Shown here: positions 7,267 through 12,438 of the stretch, piece by piece | Numbering within the stretch: the stretch's first letter is position 1 | Layout: the number at the start of each line of letters is the position of its first letter | NCBI GenBank assembly: GCA_964633225.1 | Contig: CAZWFQ010000089.1 | Location: 1 to 12,438 of the forward strand | Source: JAKQIM01 sp964633225 | Lineage (GTDB): Bacteria; Chloroflexota; Anaerolineae; Anaerolineales; UBA4823 | Direction: 5' to 3' | DNA: 12,438 bases | Made by a program: the position numbers and the translations under genes | The notes under the pieces: model-generated | Seen by the model: the letters and a program-made list of their open reading frames with translations, nothing else | What the model was told of the DNA's origin: nothing | Databases searched by the model: none

Positions 7267-7737
7267 ATGATTTCACCTGAATTATTAAAACGCTACCCAT
7301 TTTTCGCCGGCATGACCCAGCCCCAACTCGGAGAAATAGCCATGTTGGCTCAAGAGACCACCTTTGAGCAAGGAGCTGTCCTATTTGAAGAGTGTGACGA
7401 GGCCAATCAATTGTTCCTCCTGCTGGAAGGTAGCATTGATCTGCTTTACCGCTCGACAGAAGAATATGATCCGTCTTCCACCCCAAAGCAGTTCCTGGTC
7501 GGTGAAATCAATCCAGGTGAGGTTTTTGGCACCAGTGCACTGATCGAACCTTATGAATTCAATGCCACTGCCAGGGCTGATCGACCCTGCAAGGTGGTCA
7601 CGATTGACGCGGTCGAAGTTCGCAAACTGCTCCAACAAGATCTGGATCTGGGCAATAAGCTGCTCATACAGGTTATCAAAGTCCTAAAAGAACGCATCAT
7701 CGCGCTGCGCGTCCAGGTAGCAACCATCCAACCATAA
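7267..7737 (+). CDS. cyclic-nucleotide-binding-fold protein lacking a DNA-binding domain
   Basis: The 156-residue product has the cNMP-binding beta-barrel (about residues 10-120), with FEQGAVLFEECDEANQLFLLLEG as the typical early strands and NPGEVFGTSALIEPYEFNATARA as the phosphate-cassette region. A helix resembling the CRP/FNR dimerisation helix follows (about 128-150), and the protein ends there, so there is no helix-turn-helix. In the cassette the usual Glu (FGE-x-A) is replaced (FGTSAL), and the usual Arg before the Ala-Thr pair is Asn (FNATA). Canonical cAMP binding is therefore doubtful. The frame is open further upstream, but AAGGAG at 7252-7257 points to the ATG at 7267. The neighbouring CBS protein suggests a two-part sensor; the ligand and partner are unknown. 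Confidence 0.85.
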   Translation: MISPELLKRYPFFAGMTQPQLGEIAMLAQETTFEQGAVLFEECDEANQLFLLLEGSIDLLYRSTEEYDPSSTPKQFLVGEINPGEVFGTSALIEPYEFNATARADRPCKVVTIDAVEVRKLLQQDLDLGNKLLIQVIKVLKERIIALRVQVATIQP

Positions 7738-7776
7738 TTGAGAATTATCAATGCTGATGGCAATCCGCGCCGTTCA

Positions 7777-7809
7777 TGAATACTGGCATCCTTCTGGTGC
7801 CGGTATTCA
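7777..7809 (+). promoter_or_regulatory. 14-bp hairpin immediately upstream of the malic enzyme ribosome binding site
   Basis: Arms 7777-7790 (TGAATACTGGCATC) and 7796-7809 (GGTGCCGGTATTCA) pair over 14 positions, two of them G-U, around a 5-nt loop. The AGGAG at 7812-7816 begins two bases after the right arm. No U-run follows, so it does not look like a terminator. Possible roles are protection of a processed 5' end of the malic enzyme message, or control of ribosome access. I see no recognised riboswitch. Confidence 0.5.
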
Positions 7810-7824
7810 ATAGGAGAAAATGCT

Positions 7825-9180
7825 ATGACAATTGAAACGCCAATCAATGTGGATGAGCTCTTAGCCAAAGCCAAAAAGCCCTCAGCAGACGCCATGGCCC
7901 TGCATCCTTTTTACCGTGGCAAGGTTGAGACCGCCCTCAAATGCTGCGTGCGGGACTTCAACGATTTTGCGATCTGGTATACCCCCGGGGTCGCTGCACC
8001 CTGCCGCGCGATCGCTGAAAATCCAGAACTGGTTTACGAACATACCAATAAATGGAATACGGTTGCTGTCATCAGCGATGGCACTCGCGTTTTAGGCCTG
8101 GGAGATATCGGACCCAAAGCTGGATTGCCGGTGATGGAAGGCAAGGCACTTCTATATAAATACCTGGGCGGGGTAGATGGTGTTGCCATTATGCTCGACA
8201 CCAAAGATCCAGATGCCATCATTAACACTACCCTGCTGCTGCAACCCGCATTTGGCGGTGTTAACCTGGAAGACATCTCAAACCCCAAGTGTTTTTACAT
8301 TCTCGACACCCTGCGAGAAAAAGCCGAAATTCCCATTTGGCACGACGACCAGCAAGGCACCGCCACCGTCACCTTGGCTGGATTGATGAATGCGGTAAAA
8401 GTCGTTGGCAAAGAGAAAGAGAAGATCAAAATTACCTTCATTGGGGCTGGCGCATCTAATGTGGCGATCTCGCGTCTCATTTTTAGCTGGGGGGTTGATC
8501 CAGCCAAATGCCTTGTAGTGGACAGCAAAGGTATCCTTAACAAGAACCGCCAGGATATTGAGGCACGCAAAGACGAATACGCCGACAAATGGAAGCTTTG
8601 CCACATCACCAATGCTGAAGAGCGCGAGGGAAACATCCCCGACGCCATCAAGGGCGCAGATGTTGTCATTGCGCTCTCTCGCTCTGGCCCAGGCGTTATC
8701 TTGCCAGAATGGATCTCTACCATGGCCAAGGACTCCATTGTATTTGCCTGTGCCAACCCAGTTCCCGAGATATGGCCCTGGGAAGCCAAAGCCGCCGGTG
8801 CCGCCGTGGTCGCCACTGGGCGCTCAGACTTTGATAACCAGGTCAACAATTCCTTGGGCTTCCCGGGGATCTTCCGCGGCACGCTGGACGTGCGGGCGCG
8901 CACGATTACCGATGAGATGTGCTTTGCTGCCGCACAGGCCCTGGCTGATCATGCAGGGACCAATATCAGCCCTAATCACGTGCTTCCCGGCATGGATGAT
9001 TGGGAAATCTTCCCTCGCGAAGCAGCCGCAGTAGCCATGAAGGCCCAGGAACAAGGCCTGGCGCGCCTCAAAACCACTTACGAAGAAGAGTTCAAAAATG
9101 CCACAGAAATCATCCGGCGATCGCGCAATCTGACGCAAATGATGATGAAAGATGGCTTCATCCCTGCCCCGCCTGTCTAA
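7825..9180 (+). CDS. NAD(P)-dependent malic enzyme (oxaloacetate-decarboxylating)
   Basis: This 451-residue enzyme converts malate to pyruvate and CO2 with reduction of NAD(P)+, and is cytoplasmic. It is a short bacterial-type malic enzyme. The catalytic Tyr is Y52 in IWYTPGVA and the catalytic Lys is probably K98 (GPKAG) or K107 (MEGKA). Metal ligands lie around E149/D150 and in HDDQQGTA (D174, D175). The dinucleotide loop is FIGAGASN (205-212), and a conserved ATGRSDFDNQVNNS follows. It lacks the C-terminal phosphotransacetylase-like domain of the long malic enzymes. Cofactor preference is not decided by eye. AGGAG at 7812-7816 supports the ATG at 7825. The gene follows two ligand-sensing proteins and ends before a clear terminator. 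It could supply pyruvate and reducing power, or run in reverse to fix CO2. Confidence 0.93.
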   Translation: MTIETPINVDELLAKAKKPSADAMALHPFYRGKVETALKCCVRDFNDFAIWYTPGVAAPCRAIAENPELVYEHTNKWNTVAVISDGTRVLGLGDIGPKAGLPVMEGKALLYKYLGGVDGVAIMLDTKDPDAIINTTLLLQPAFGGVNLEDISNPKCFYILDTLREKAEIPIWHDDQQGTATVTLAGLMNAVKVVGKEKEKIKITFIGAGASNVAISRLIFSWGVDPAKCLVVDSKGILNKNRQDIEARKDEYADKWKLCHITNAEEREGNIPDAIKGADVVIALSRSGPGVILPEWISTMAKDSIVFACANPVPEIWPWEAKAAGAAVVATGRSDFDNQVNNSLGFPGIFRGTLDVRARTITDEMCFAAAQALADHAGTNISPNHVLPGMDDWEIFPREAAAVAMKAQEQGLARLKTTYEEEFKNATEIIRRSRNLTQMMMKDGFIPAPPV

Positions 9181-9238
9181 AAAACAGACACTCTTTTCGA
9201 ACGACGAATGAGTTTTATCCGCACAGACATAAAGTAAA

Positions 9239-9277
9239 AATCAGAGAGCGGGTCAAACGATTGCCCGCTCTCTGATT
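9239..9277 (+). terminator. intrinsic terminator after malic enzyme
   Basis: Arms 9239-9252 (AATCAGAGAGCGGG) and 9264-9277 (CCCGCTCTCTGATT) are perfectly complementary over 14 bp. The top can extend by CAA/TTG pairing with one bulged T. A T-rich stretch (GTATTTATAT) follows, and an A-rich stretch precedes the left arm, so it may also work on the opposite strand. It lies 58 nt after the malic enzyme stop. Confidence 0.8.
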
Positions 9278-9290
9278 GTATTTATATAAC
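9261..9290 (+). promoter_or_regulatory. candidate promoter for the metV-metF fusion gene
   Basis: TTGCCC at 9261-9266 and TATAAC at 9285-9290 are separated by 18 nt, matching four and five of the six bases of the bacterial -35 and -10 boxes. The -35 would sit inside the loop and right arm of the preceding terminator. Position relative to the start at 9317 is reasonable. Weak evidence. Confidence 0.3.
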
Positions 9291-9316
9291 AACAGCTTAA
9301 CTATTCGGAGAATTCT

Positions 9317-10762
9317 ATGCCCGGTTTCACCCCTGGAAGACGTTGGCAGCCACCCTATTACCCGTTCAAGAAAGAGCCCTTTGGCGCTAGGCTTTTAGAA
9401 ACGGTCGAGCGCATCGTAAAGGGGCCAATGTTTGGCTGCCGCATGTGTGGCAACTGCTTGCTGCAAGAAACTGCCTTCATTTGCCCAATGGAATGCCCCA
9501 AAGGCATCCGCAATGGACCTTGTGGCGGGTCTACCCAAGAACGCTGCTATGTAGACGAAACCAGACCTTGTATCTGGTACCAAATCTACGATCGCGCCTT
9601 TAAATTACACCGCGAAGAAATGCTGCTTGAAGTGTTGCCTCCCTTAGACTGGGATAAAACCGGGACCGAAACCTGGGGAGACGTGGCGAAACAGGTGCGC
9701 AAAGTGGGTGTCAAAACTTTTGTGGGTGGCCTGGTCTCTGGGGATGCTGTTAAACGGACTCTGGTTTGGGACTCGGTTTTTCGCCCGGTACGCCAGCCGG
9801 ATTGGTGGAAAGGCGATGCTGAATATCACCCGCCAGCCTACAGCGAACCAGCATCAGAGCTTGAACGACGCCTAAAAGCCGGCGAATTCGTCGTCACAGC
9901 CGAAGTTGCCCCGCCACAAACCGTGGCCACTTCCAAGCTGTGCAAAAATGTCGAGATGGTCAAGCCGTACGTGGCTGCCGTCAACTTCACTGATTGCCCA
10001 TCTGCTACGCCGCGCATGTCATCCTGGGCCTGCAGTACGCTAGCCATTCAAAACAATGTCGAACCGGTCATGCAGATCGCTGCCCGCGACCGCACGCGTA
10101 TAGGGCTGCAAGCCGAAGTACTGGGCTCAAACGCGTTGGGAGTCCGGAACATCCTATGCCTATCAGGCGACAGCATGGCCATGTCTGGCACCCCGCGTGG
10201 CCGGATGGATATCGTGGACCTGGACGCTGTCCAGATGTTGTGGGTGCTGCGCCGCATGCGCGATGAAGGCGTATACCTGGATGGGCGCGGCATCAAATTT
10301 CCACCCAAGTTTTTCCTCGGCGCCGCAGCTGCACCGTTCGCGTCAGAACCACGCTTCCAGGCCATTCGCGAGCACAAAAAGGTCAATGCTGGGGCACAGT
10401 TCTTCCAGACCAACCTGGTTTACGACCCCGATCACCTGGAAATCTGGCTGAACGAACTGGCTAAACGGAACATCTTAGATAAAGTATACATTTTGATCGG
10501 TATCACCCCCCTCAAATCGGTCAAAGTGGCCAGGTATATGAACGAAGAAGTTCCTGGGGTAGTCATTCCCGAGAAGCTGATCAAGCGCATGGAAGCCGCT
10601 GGAGATAAAGCTGAAGAGGAAGGCGTTCAGATCGCCCTGGAATTGATCGAAGCGGTCAAGAGCAAACAAGGCGTGAATGGCATCCATCTGATGGCTGTTG
10701 GCTGGGAAGAAATTGTGCCGCGCATTGTTACCGAAGCCGGATTGATTCCGGCCGCACAGTAG
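9317..10762 (+). CDS. metF: MetV-MetF fusion: methylene-tetrahydrofolate reductase with N-terminal iron-sulfur/zinc-type module
   Basis: This 481-residue protein joins two parts. Residues 1 to about 150 match MetV-type proteins (annotated in databases as the methylene-THF reductase C-terminal domain), with eight cysteines at 41, 44, 47, 56, 60, 69, 77 and 85 in CRMCGNC, CPMECPKG and NGPCGG patterns. This is enough for two [4Fe-4S] clusters or a mix with zinc. Residues of about 178-481 are a MetF TIM barrel, with VVTAEVAPPQT at its start, NFTDCPSATPRMSS, ILCLSGDS, VYILIGITPLKS and VPGVVIPEKLI. The reaction is methylene-THF to methyl-THF, the last reductive step of the methyl branch of the Wood-Ljungdahl pathway. 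In characterised acetogens MetV and MetF are separate subunits. GGAG at 9307-9310 supports the start. Its stop is immediately followed by the stop of the convergent gene. Confidence 0.92.
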   Translation: MPGFTPGRRWQPPYYPFKKEPFGARLLETVERIVKGPMFGCRMCGNCLLQETAFICPMECPKGIRNGPCGGSTQERCYVDETRPCIWYQIYDRAFKLHREEMLLEVLPPLDWDKTGTETWGDVAKQVRKVGVKTFVGGLVSGDAVKRTLVWDSVFRPVRQPDWWKGDAEYHPPAYSEPASELERRLKAGEFVVTAEVAPPQTVATSKLCKNVEMVKPYVAAVNFTDCPSATPRMSSWACSTLAIQNNVEPVMQIAARDRTRIGLQAEVLGSNALGVRNILCLSGDSMAMSGTPRGRMDIVDLDAVQMLWVLRRMRDEGVYLDGRGIKFPPKFFLGAAAAPFASEPRFQAIREHKKVNAGAQFFQTNLVYDPDHLEIWLNELAKRNILDKVYILIGITPLKSVKVARYMNEEVPGVVIPEKLIKRMEAAGDKAEEEGVQIALELIEAVKSKQGVNGIHLMAVGWEEIVPRIVTEAGLIPAAQ

Positions 10763-11401
10763 TTATATTTTCGAATAAAAGGCCTGCAGCGAGCGAAAAC
10801 AGCTGGCGCCTAGTTTATGGCTCACTTCATCCTCGCAGTAAGTAACTGCCGCCCCCGCCTGCCGTAGAACTTCTACTGACTGTCTGGCGCGCGTCACCGG
10901 CACAATTTGGTCTTGTGTGCCATGAGCAATAAATACAGGTAAGCCAGCCAGGCGGTTCGACCCGGCCCAGGCAGCCGCGCCATCAGCCATAAAGCCCGCC
11001 AAACCTGCCACCGAAGCCACCCGCTCAGGGTGGAACATGGCAAAGGCATAACTCAGTGCGGCACCCTGGCTGAAGCCCAATAAATGCAAGCTAGAAAAAT
11101 CGCCCTGCGGGAAGATTGCTGAAGACAATAAGTCTGGCAGCCGGTCAACCGCAGGGCGAAATTCGTCCAAAACAGGCCATGGCCTGGCAGTCTCAGGATA
11201 CCAACTATAGCCGCCCACCACAGCCGGGAACAAGCCACGCGGCATGATCAGCAAAGCAGCCTTCGGCAAACGGCTTACAAACACGCCCATCGCATTCTCG
11301 TCCCCAGTCCAACCATGCAGCATCAAGACAACAGGGAAAGGTCCATCGCCAGCCGGAATCCGTGCCCGCAATACCCAATCACCTATCTGCAACGTATCCA
11401 T
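10763..11401 (-). CDS. alpha/beta hydrolase, probable carboxylesterase/phospholipase-type
   Basis: This 212-residue cytoplasmic alpha/beta hydrolase has an oxyanion region LMLHGWTGDE (about residues 26-35) and the nucleophile elbow GFSQGAALSY (about 109-118), with Ser as nucleophile. The acid residue is in HGTQDQIVPV, and the catalytic His is in EVSHKLG near the C-terminus. The size and GFSQGA motif fit the carboxylesterase/phospholipase or dienelactone-hydrolase-like group; the substrate is unknown. On the minus strand, GAGGAG lies 8 nt before the ATG. It follows the small membrane protein gene by 12 nt and is likely co-transcribed with it. Its stop abuts the metF stop with no gap, and I see no strong terminator between the convergent genes. 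No link to C1 metabolism is visible. Confidence 0.85.
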   Translation of the reverse strand: MDTLQIGDWVLRARIPAGDGPFPVVLMLHGWTGDENAMGVFVSRLPKAALLIMPRGLFPAVVGGYSWYPETARPWPVLDEFRPAVDRLPDLLSSAIFPQGDFSSLHLLGFSQGAALSYAFAMFHPERVASVAGLAGFMADGAAAWAGSNRLAGLPVFIAHGTQDQIVPVTRARQSVEVLRQAGAAVTYCEDEVSHKLGASCFRSLQAFYSKI

Positions 11402-11413
11402 GTCCCTGTCTCC

Positions 11414-11641
11414 TCAATCCCGATCAGCTCGTTTAACAATAAAATCCAGAATCCACATTGCGAACCCAATCAACACCAATGGGATCAAACCCAATAAGAT
11501 GCAAGATGCACCCATCAGAGCGGCGCCTTGGCCGTAAATGATCCAGATCAACCCATCACCCACGATAAACAGCAGCAGGATAAAGCCAATCAACAAGCGC
11601 AGGTTCGTTTGACCAGCGTATTTTCGAAGATCGCGTGTCAT
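11414..11641 (-). CDS. small two-helix membrane protein, function unknown
   Basis: I do not recognise this 75-residue protein. It has a short polar N-terminus (MTRDLRKYAGQTN), then two hydrophobic helices (about residues 16-38 and 42-65) and a charged end (VKRADRD). The frame is open to a GTG at 11672-11674 that would overlap the upstream stop, but no ribosome binding site precedes it. The ATG at 11639-11641 has AAAGGA seven bases upstream, so I chose that start. It lies between an M20 peptidase gene and an alpha/beta hydrolase gene, both on the same strand and closely spaced, so it is probably in one operon with them. Confidence 0.7.
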   Translation of the reverse strand: MTRDLRKYAGQTNLRLLIGFILLLFIVGDGLIWIIYGQGAALMGASCILLGLIPLVLIGFAMWILDFIVKRADRD

Positions 11642-11648
11642 GTTCAAT

Positions 11649-11654
11649 TCCTTT
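11649..11654 (-). promoter_or_regulatory. ribosome binding site deciding the start of the small membrane protein
   Basis: Read on the minus strand this is AAAGGA, seven bases before the ATG at 11639-11641. The alternative GTG 33 bases upstream lacks a comparable site, so this favours the shorter 75-residue product. Confidence 0.6.
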
Positions 11655-11670
11655 ATACGCGCGCCCACCT

Positions 11671-12438
11671 TCACGCGCAGAATTCCGCCGCAATAAGCGC
11701 ATAAGCCAGGCAGGCTTTTGTAAGTTGCGATACGGTCACATATTCAGATGCTGAATGGCAGCACTTTATAAAACCCGGACCAAACACTACCGTTGGTATC
11801 TCTCCATAACTTGACAGGAGGCCCCCATCTGACCAGGCTGGGAAACTCGTGATCTGTGTGCTTTGACGATAGGCCTCGTCAATTTTACTCCGTACCAGCT
11901 TGATAAAGTCATCATCCTTTGTCCTGGCCAACGGCATGTGTACATAACCTTCCTTCATCACACTGACATCCTTGATTTTCATATCGCAAGAAAAAGTAGG
12001 ATCTTCCAATGCGAGGCGATTTAGGAGTTGCTTGAACTCATCACACACATCCTCATATGATTCTGCAGGGATGAAGCGGCGGTCAATGGATACCGTGCAT
12101 TCACCAGCCACAGTCGAAAGCTGCGTACCTCCATGGATGACTCCGACATTTGCCGTTGGGCTCCCCAGCAAGGGATCATTCCGTTTTTCAAGCAAAGGCA
12201 GTATTTCCCTTTCAACAGCACAGATGAAATGCGCTGCCTTTGAAATCGCATTGATCCCATCTGCCTGATCACCACCGTGAACTGTTCTCCCGTTAAAACA
12301 GAAATCGAACCATTCCAGGCCCCTATGTGCCACGCAGAGCTTTGAATCGGTTGGCTCGCCAACGATCGCACCATGTGCAAATATTCCTTTTTCGATCAGG
12401 TCCACGGCGCCATAGCTTCGCATTTCTTCGTCGATCAC
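11671..12438 (-). CDS. M20 family metallopeptidase / deacylase (N-terminus cut by window edge)
   Basis: This is the C-terminal part (about 256 codons) of an M20 family enzyme, the group holding ArgE, DapE, carboxypeptidase G2 and related amidohydrolases. The right edge of the window cuts the gene; the frame is open at the edge, so the first visible GTG is not the real start. Seen are VIDEEMRS, which holds the catalytic and metal-binding Glu pair, GEPTD with another metal ligand, the dimerisation lid domain (RTVHGGDQADGINAI through SIDRRFIP) and the final His ligand in KCCHSASEYV. The missing N-terminus should carry the HXD metal motif. Substrate specificity (acetylornithine, succinyl-diaminopimelate or a dipeptide) cannot be decided. 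It is the first visible gene of the minus-strand group. Confidence 0.88.
   Translation of the reverse strand: MIDEEMRSYGAVDLIEKGIFAHGAIVGEPTDSKLCVAHRGLEWFDFCFNGRTVHGGDQADGINAISKAAHFICAVEREILPLLEKRNDPLLGSPTANVGVIHGGTQLSTVAGECTVSIDRRFIPAESYEDVCDEFKQLLNRLALEDPTFSCDMKIKDVSVMKEGYVHMPLARTKDDDFIKLVRSKIDEAYRQSTQITSFPAWSDGGLLSSYGEIPTVVFGPGFIKCCHSASEYVTVSQLTKACLAYALIAAEFCA

Noticed and set aside
8295..9034. Long open frames on both strands overlapping the malic enzyme
   Set aside because: They are out-of-frame shadows; the malic enzyme motifs run uninterrupted through this region.
11642..11674. GTG start adding 11 residues to the small membrane protein
   Set aside because: No ribosome binding site precedes it, while AAAGGA sits seven bases before the internal ATG.
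1..12438. CRISPR array, insertion sequence, tRNA or rRNA gene
   Set aside because: Reading both strands I saw no regularly spaced repeats, transposase-like protein, tRNA-like cloverleaf or rRNA-like stretch.

Overview
The window looks like part of a chromosome from a strict anaerobe with C1 (formate/folate) metabolism, most likely a bacterium. Base composition is moderate (estimated by eye at just over half G+C), nearly every gene has an AGGAG-type ribosome binding site, and the genes are tightly packed. The gene set (HdrA and MvhD with a selenocysteine formate dehydrogenase, plus a MetV-MetF fusion) fits an acetogen-like or syntrophic bacterium. My best guess is an Anaerolineae-type Chloroflexota. 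That assignment rests on overall protein character, not on a search.

Left part (1-5611), one probable plus-strand operon. The C-terminal half of hdrA (cut by the window edge) is followed by mvhD (1-nt overlap), a cysteine-rich two-cluster iron-sulfur protein (ATGA overlap), fdhA, a ferritin-like protein and fdhD. fdhA is interrupted in frame by a TGA at 2618-2620. This is a selenocysteine codon: the flanking residues are the formate dehydrogenase active-site motif, and a two-part hairpin with a GGUCU apical loop begins 19 nt after the TGA. The likely product is a soluble formate dehydrogenase that passes electrons through the Fe-S protein and MvhD to the FAD protein HdrA. That is the layout expected of a flavin-based electron-bifurcating (or confurcating) formate dehydrogenase. 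FdhD activates the molybdenum or tungsten enzyme, and the ferritin-like protein may protect it from oxidants.

Middle part (5612-9316). A FocA-type formate channel ends in a perfect 17-bp hairpin. Next come a two-CBS-domain protein, a cyclic-nucleotide-binding-fold protein without a DNA-binding domain, and an NAD(P)-dependent malic enzyme. A 14-bp hairpin lies directly upstream of the malic enzyme ribosome binding site, and a clear hairpin terminator follows the gene.

Right part (9317-12438). A MetV-MetF fusion (methylene-tetrahydrofolate reductase with an N-terminal eight-cysteine module) is convergent, with no gap, with a minus-strand group: an M20 metallopeptidase (cut by the right edge), a small two-helix membrane protein and an alpha/beta hydrolase. 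The minus-strand group looks unrelated to C1 metabolism.

Together the plus-strand genes cover formate movement across the membrane (FocA), interconversion of CO2 and formate (Fdh), low-potential electron handling (HdrA/MvhD) and the last reductive step of the methyl branch of the Wood-Ljungdahl pathway (MetVF). Not present here are hdrB/hdrC, the selenocysteine machinery (selABCD), formyl-THF synthetase and CO dehydrogenase/acetyl-CoA synthase, which must lie elsewhere if the pathway is complete. No stretch over 300 bases lacks a gene; the longest gaps are 5612-5750, 6648-6779 and 9181-9316.
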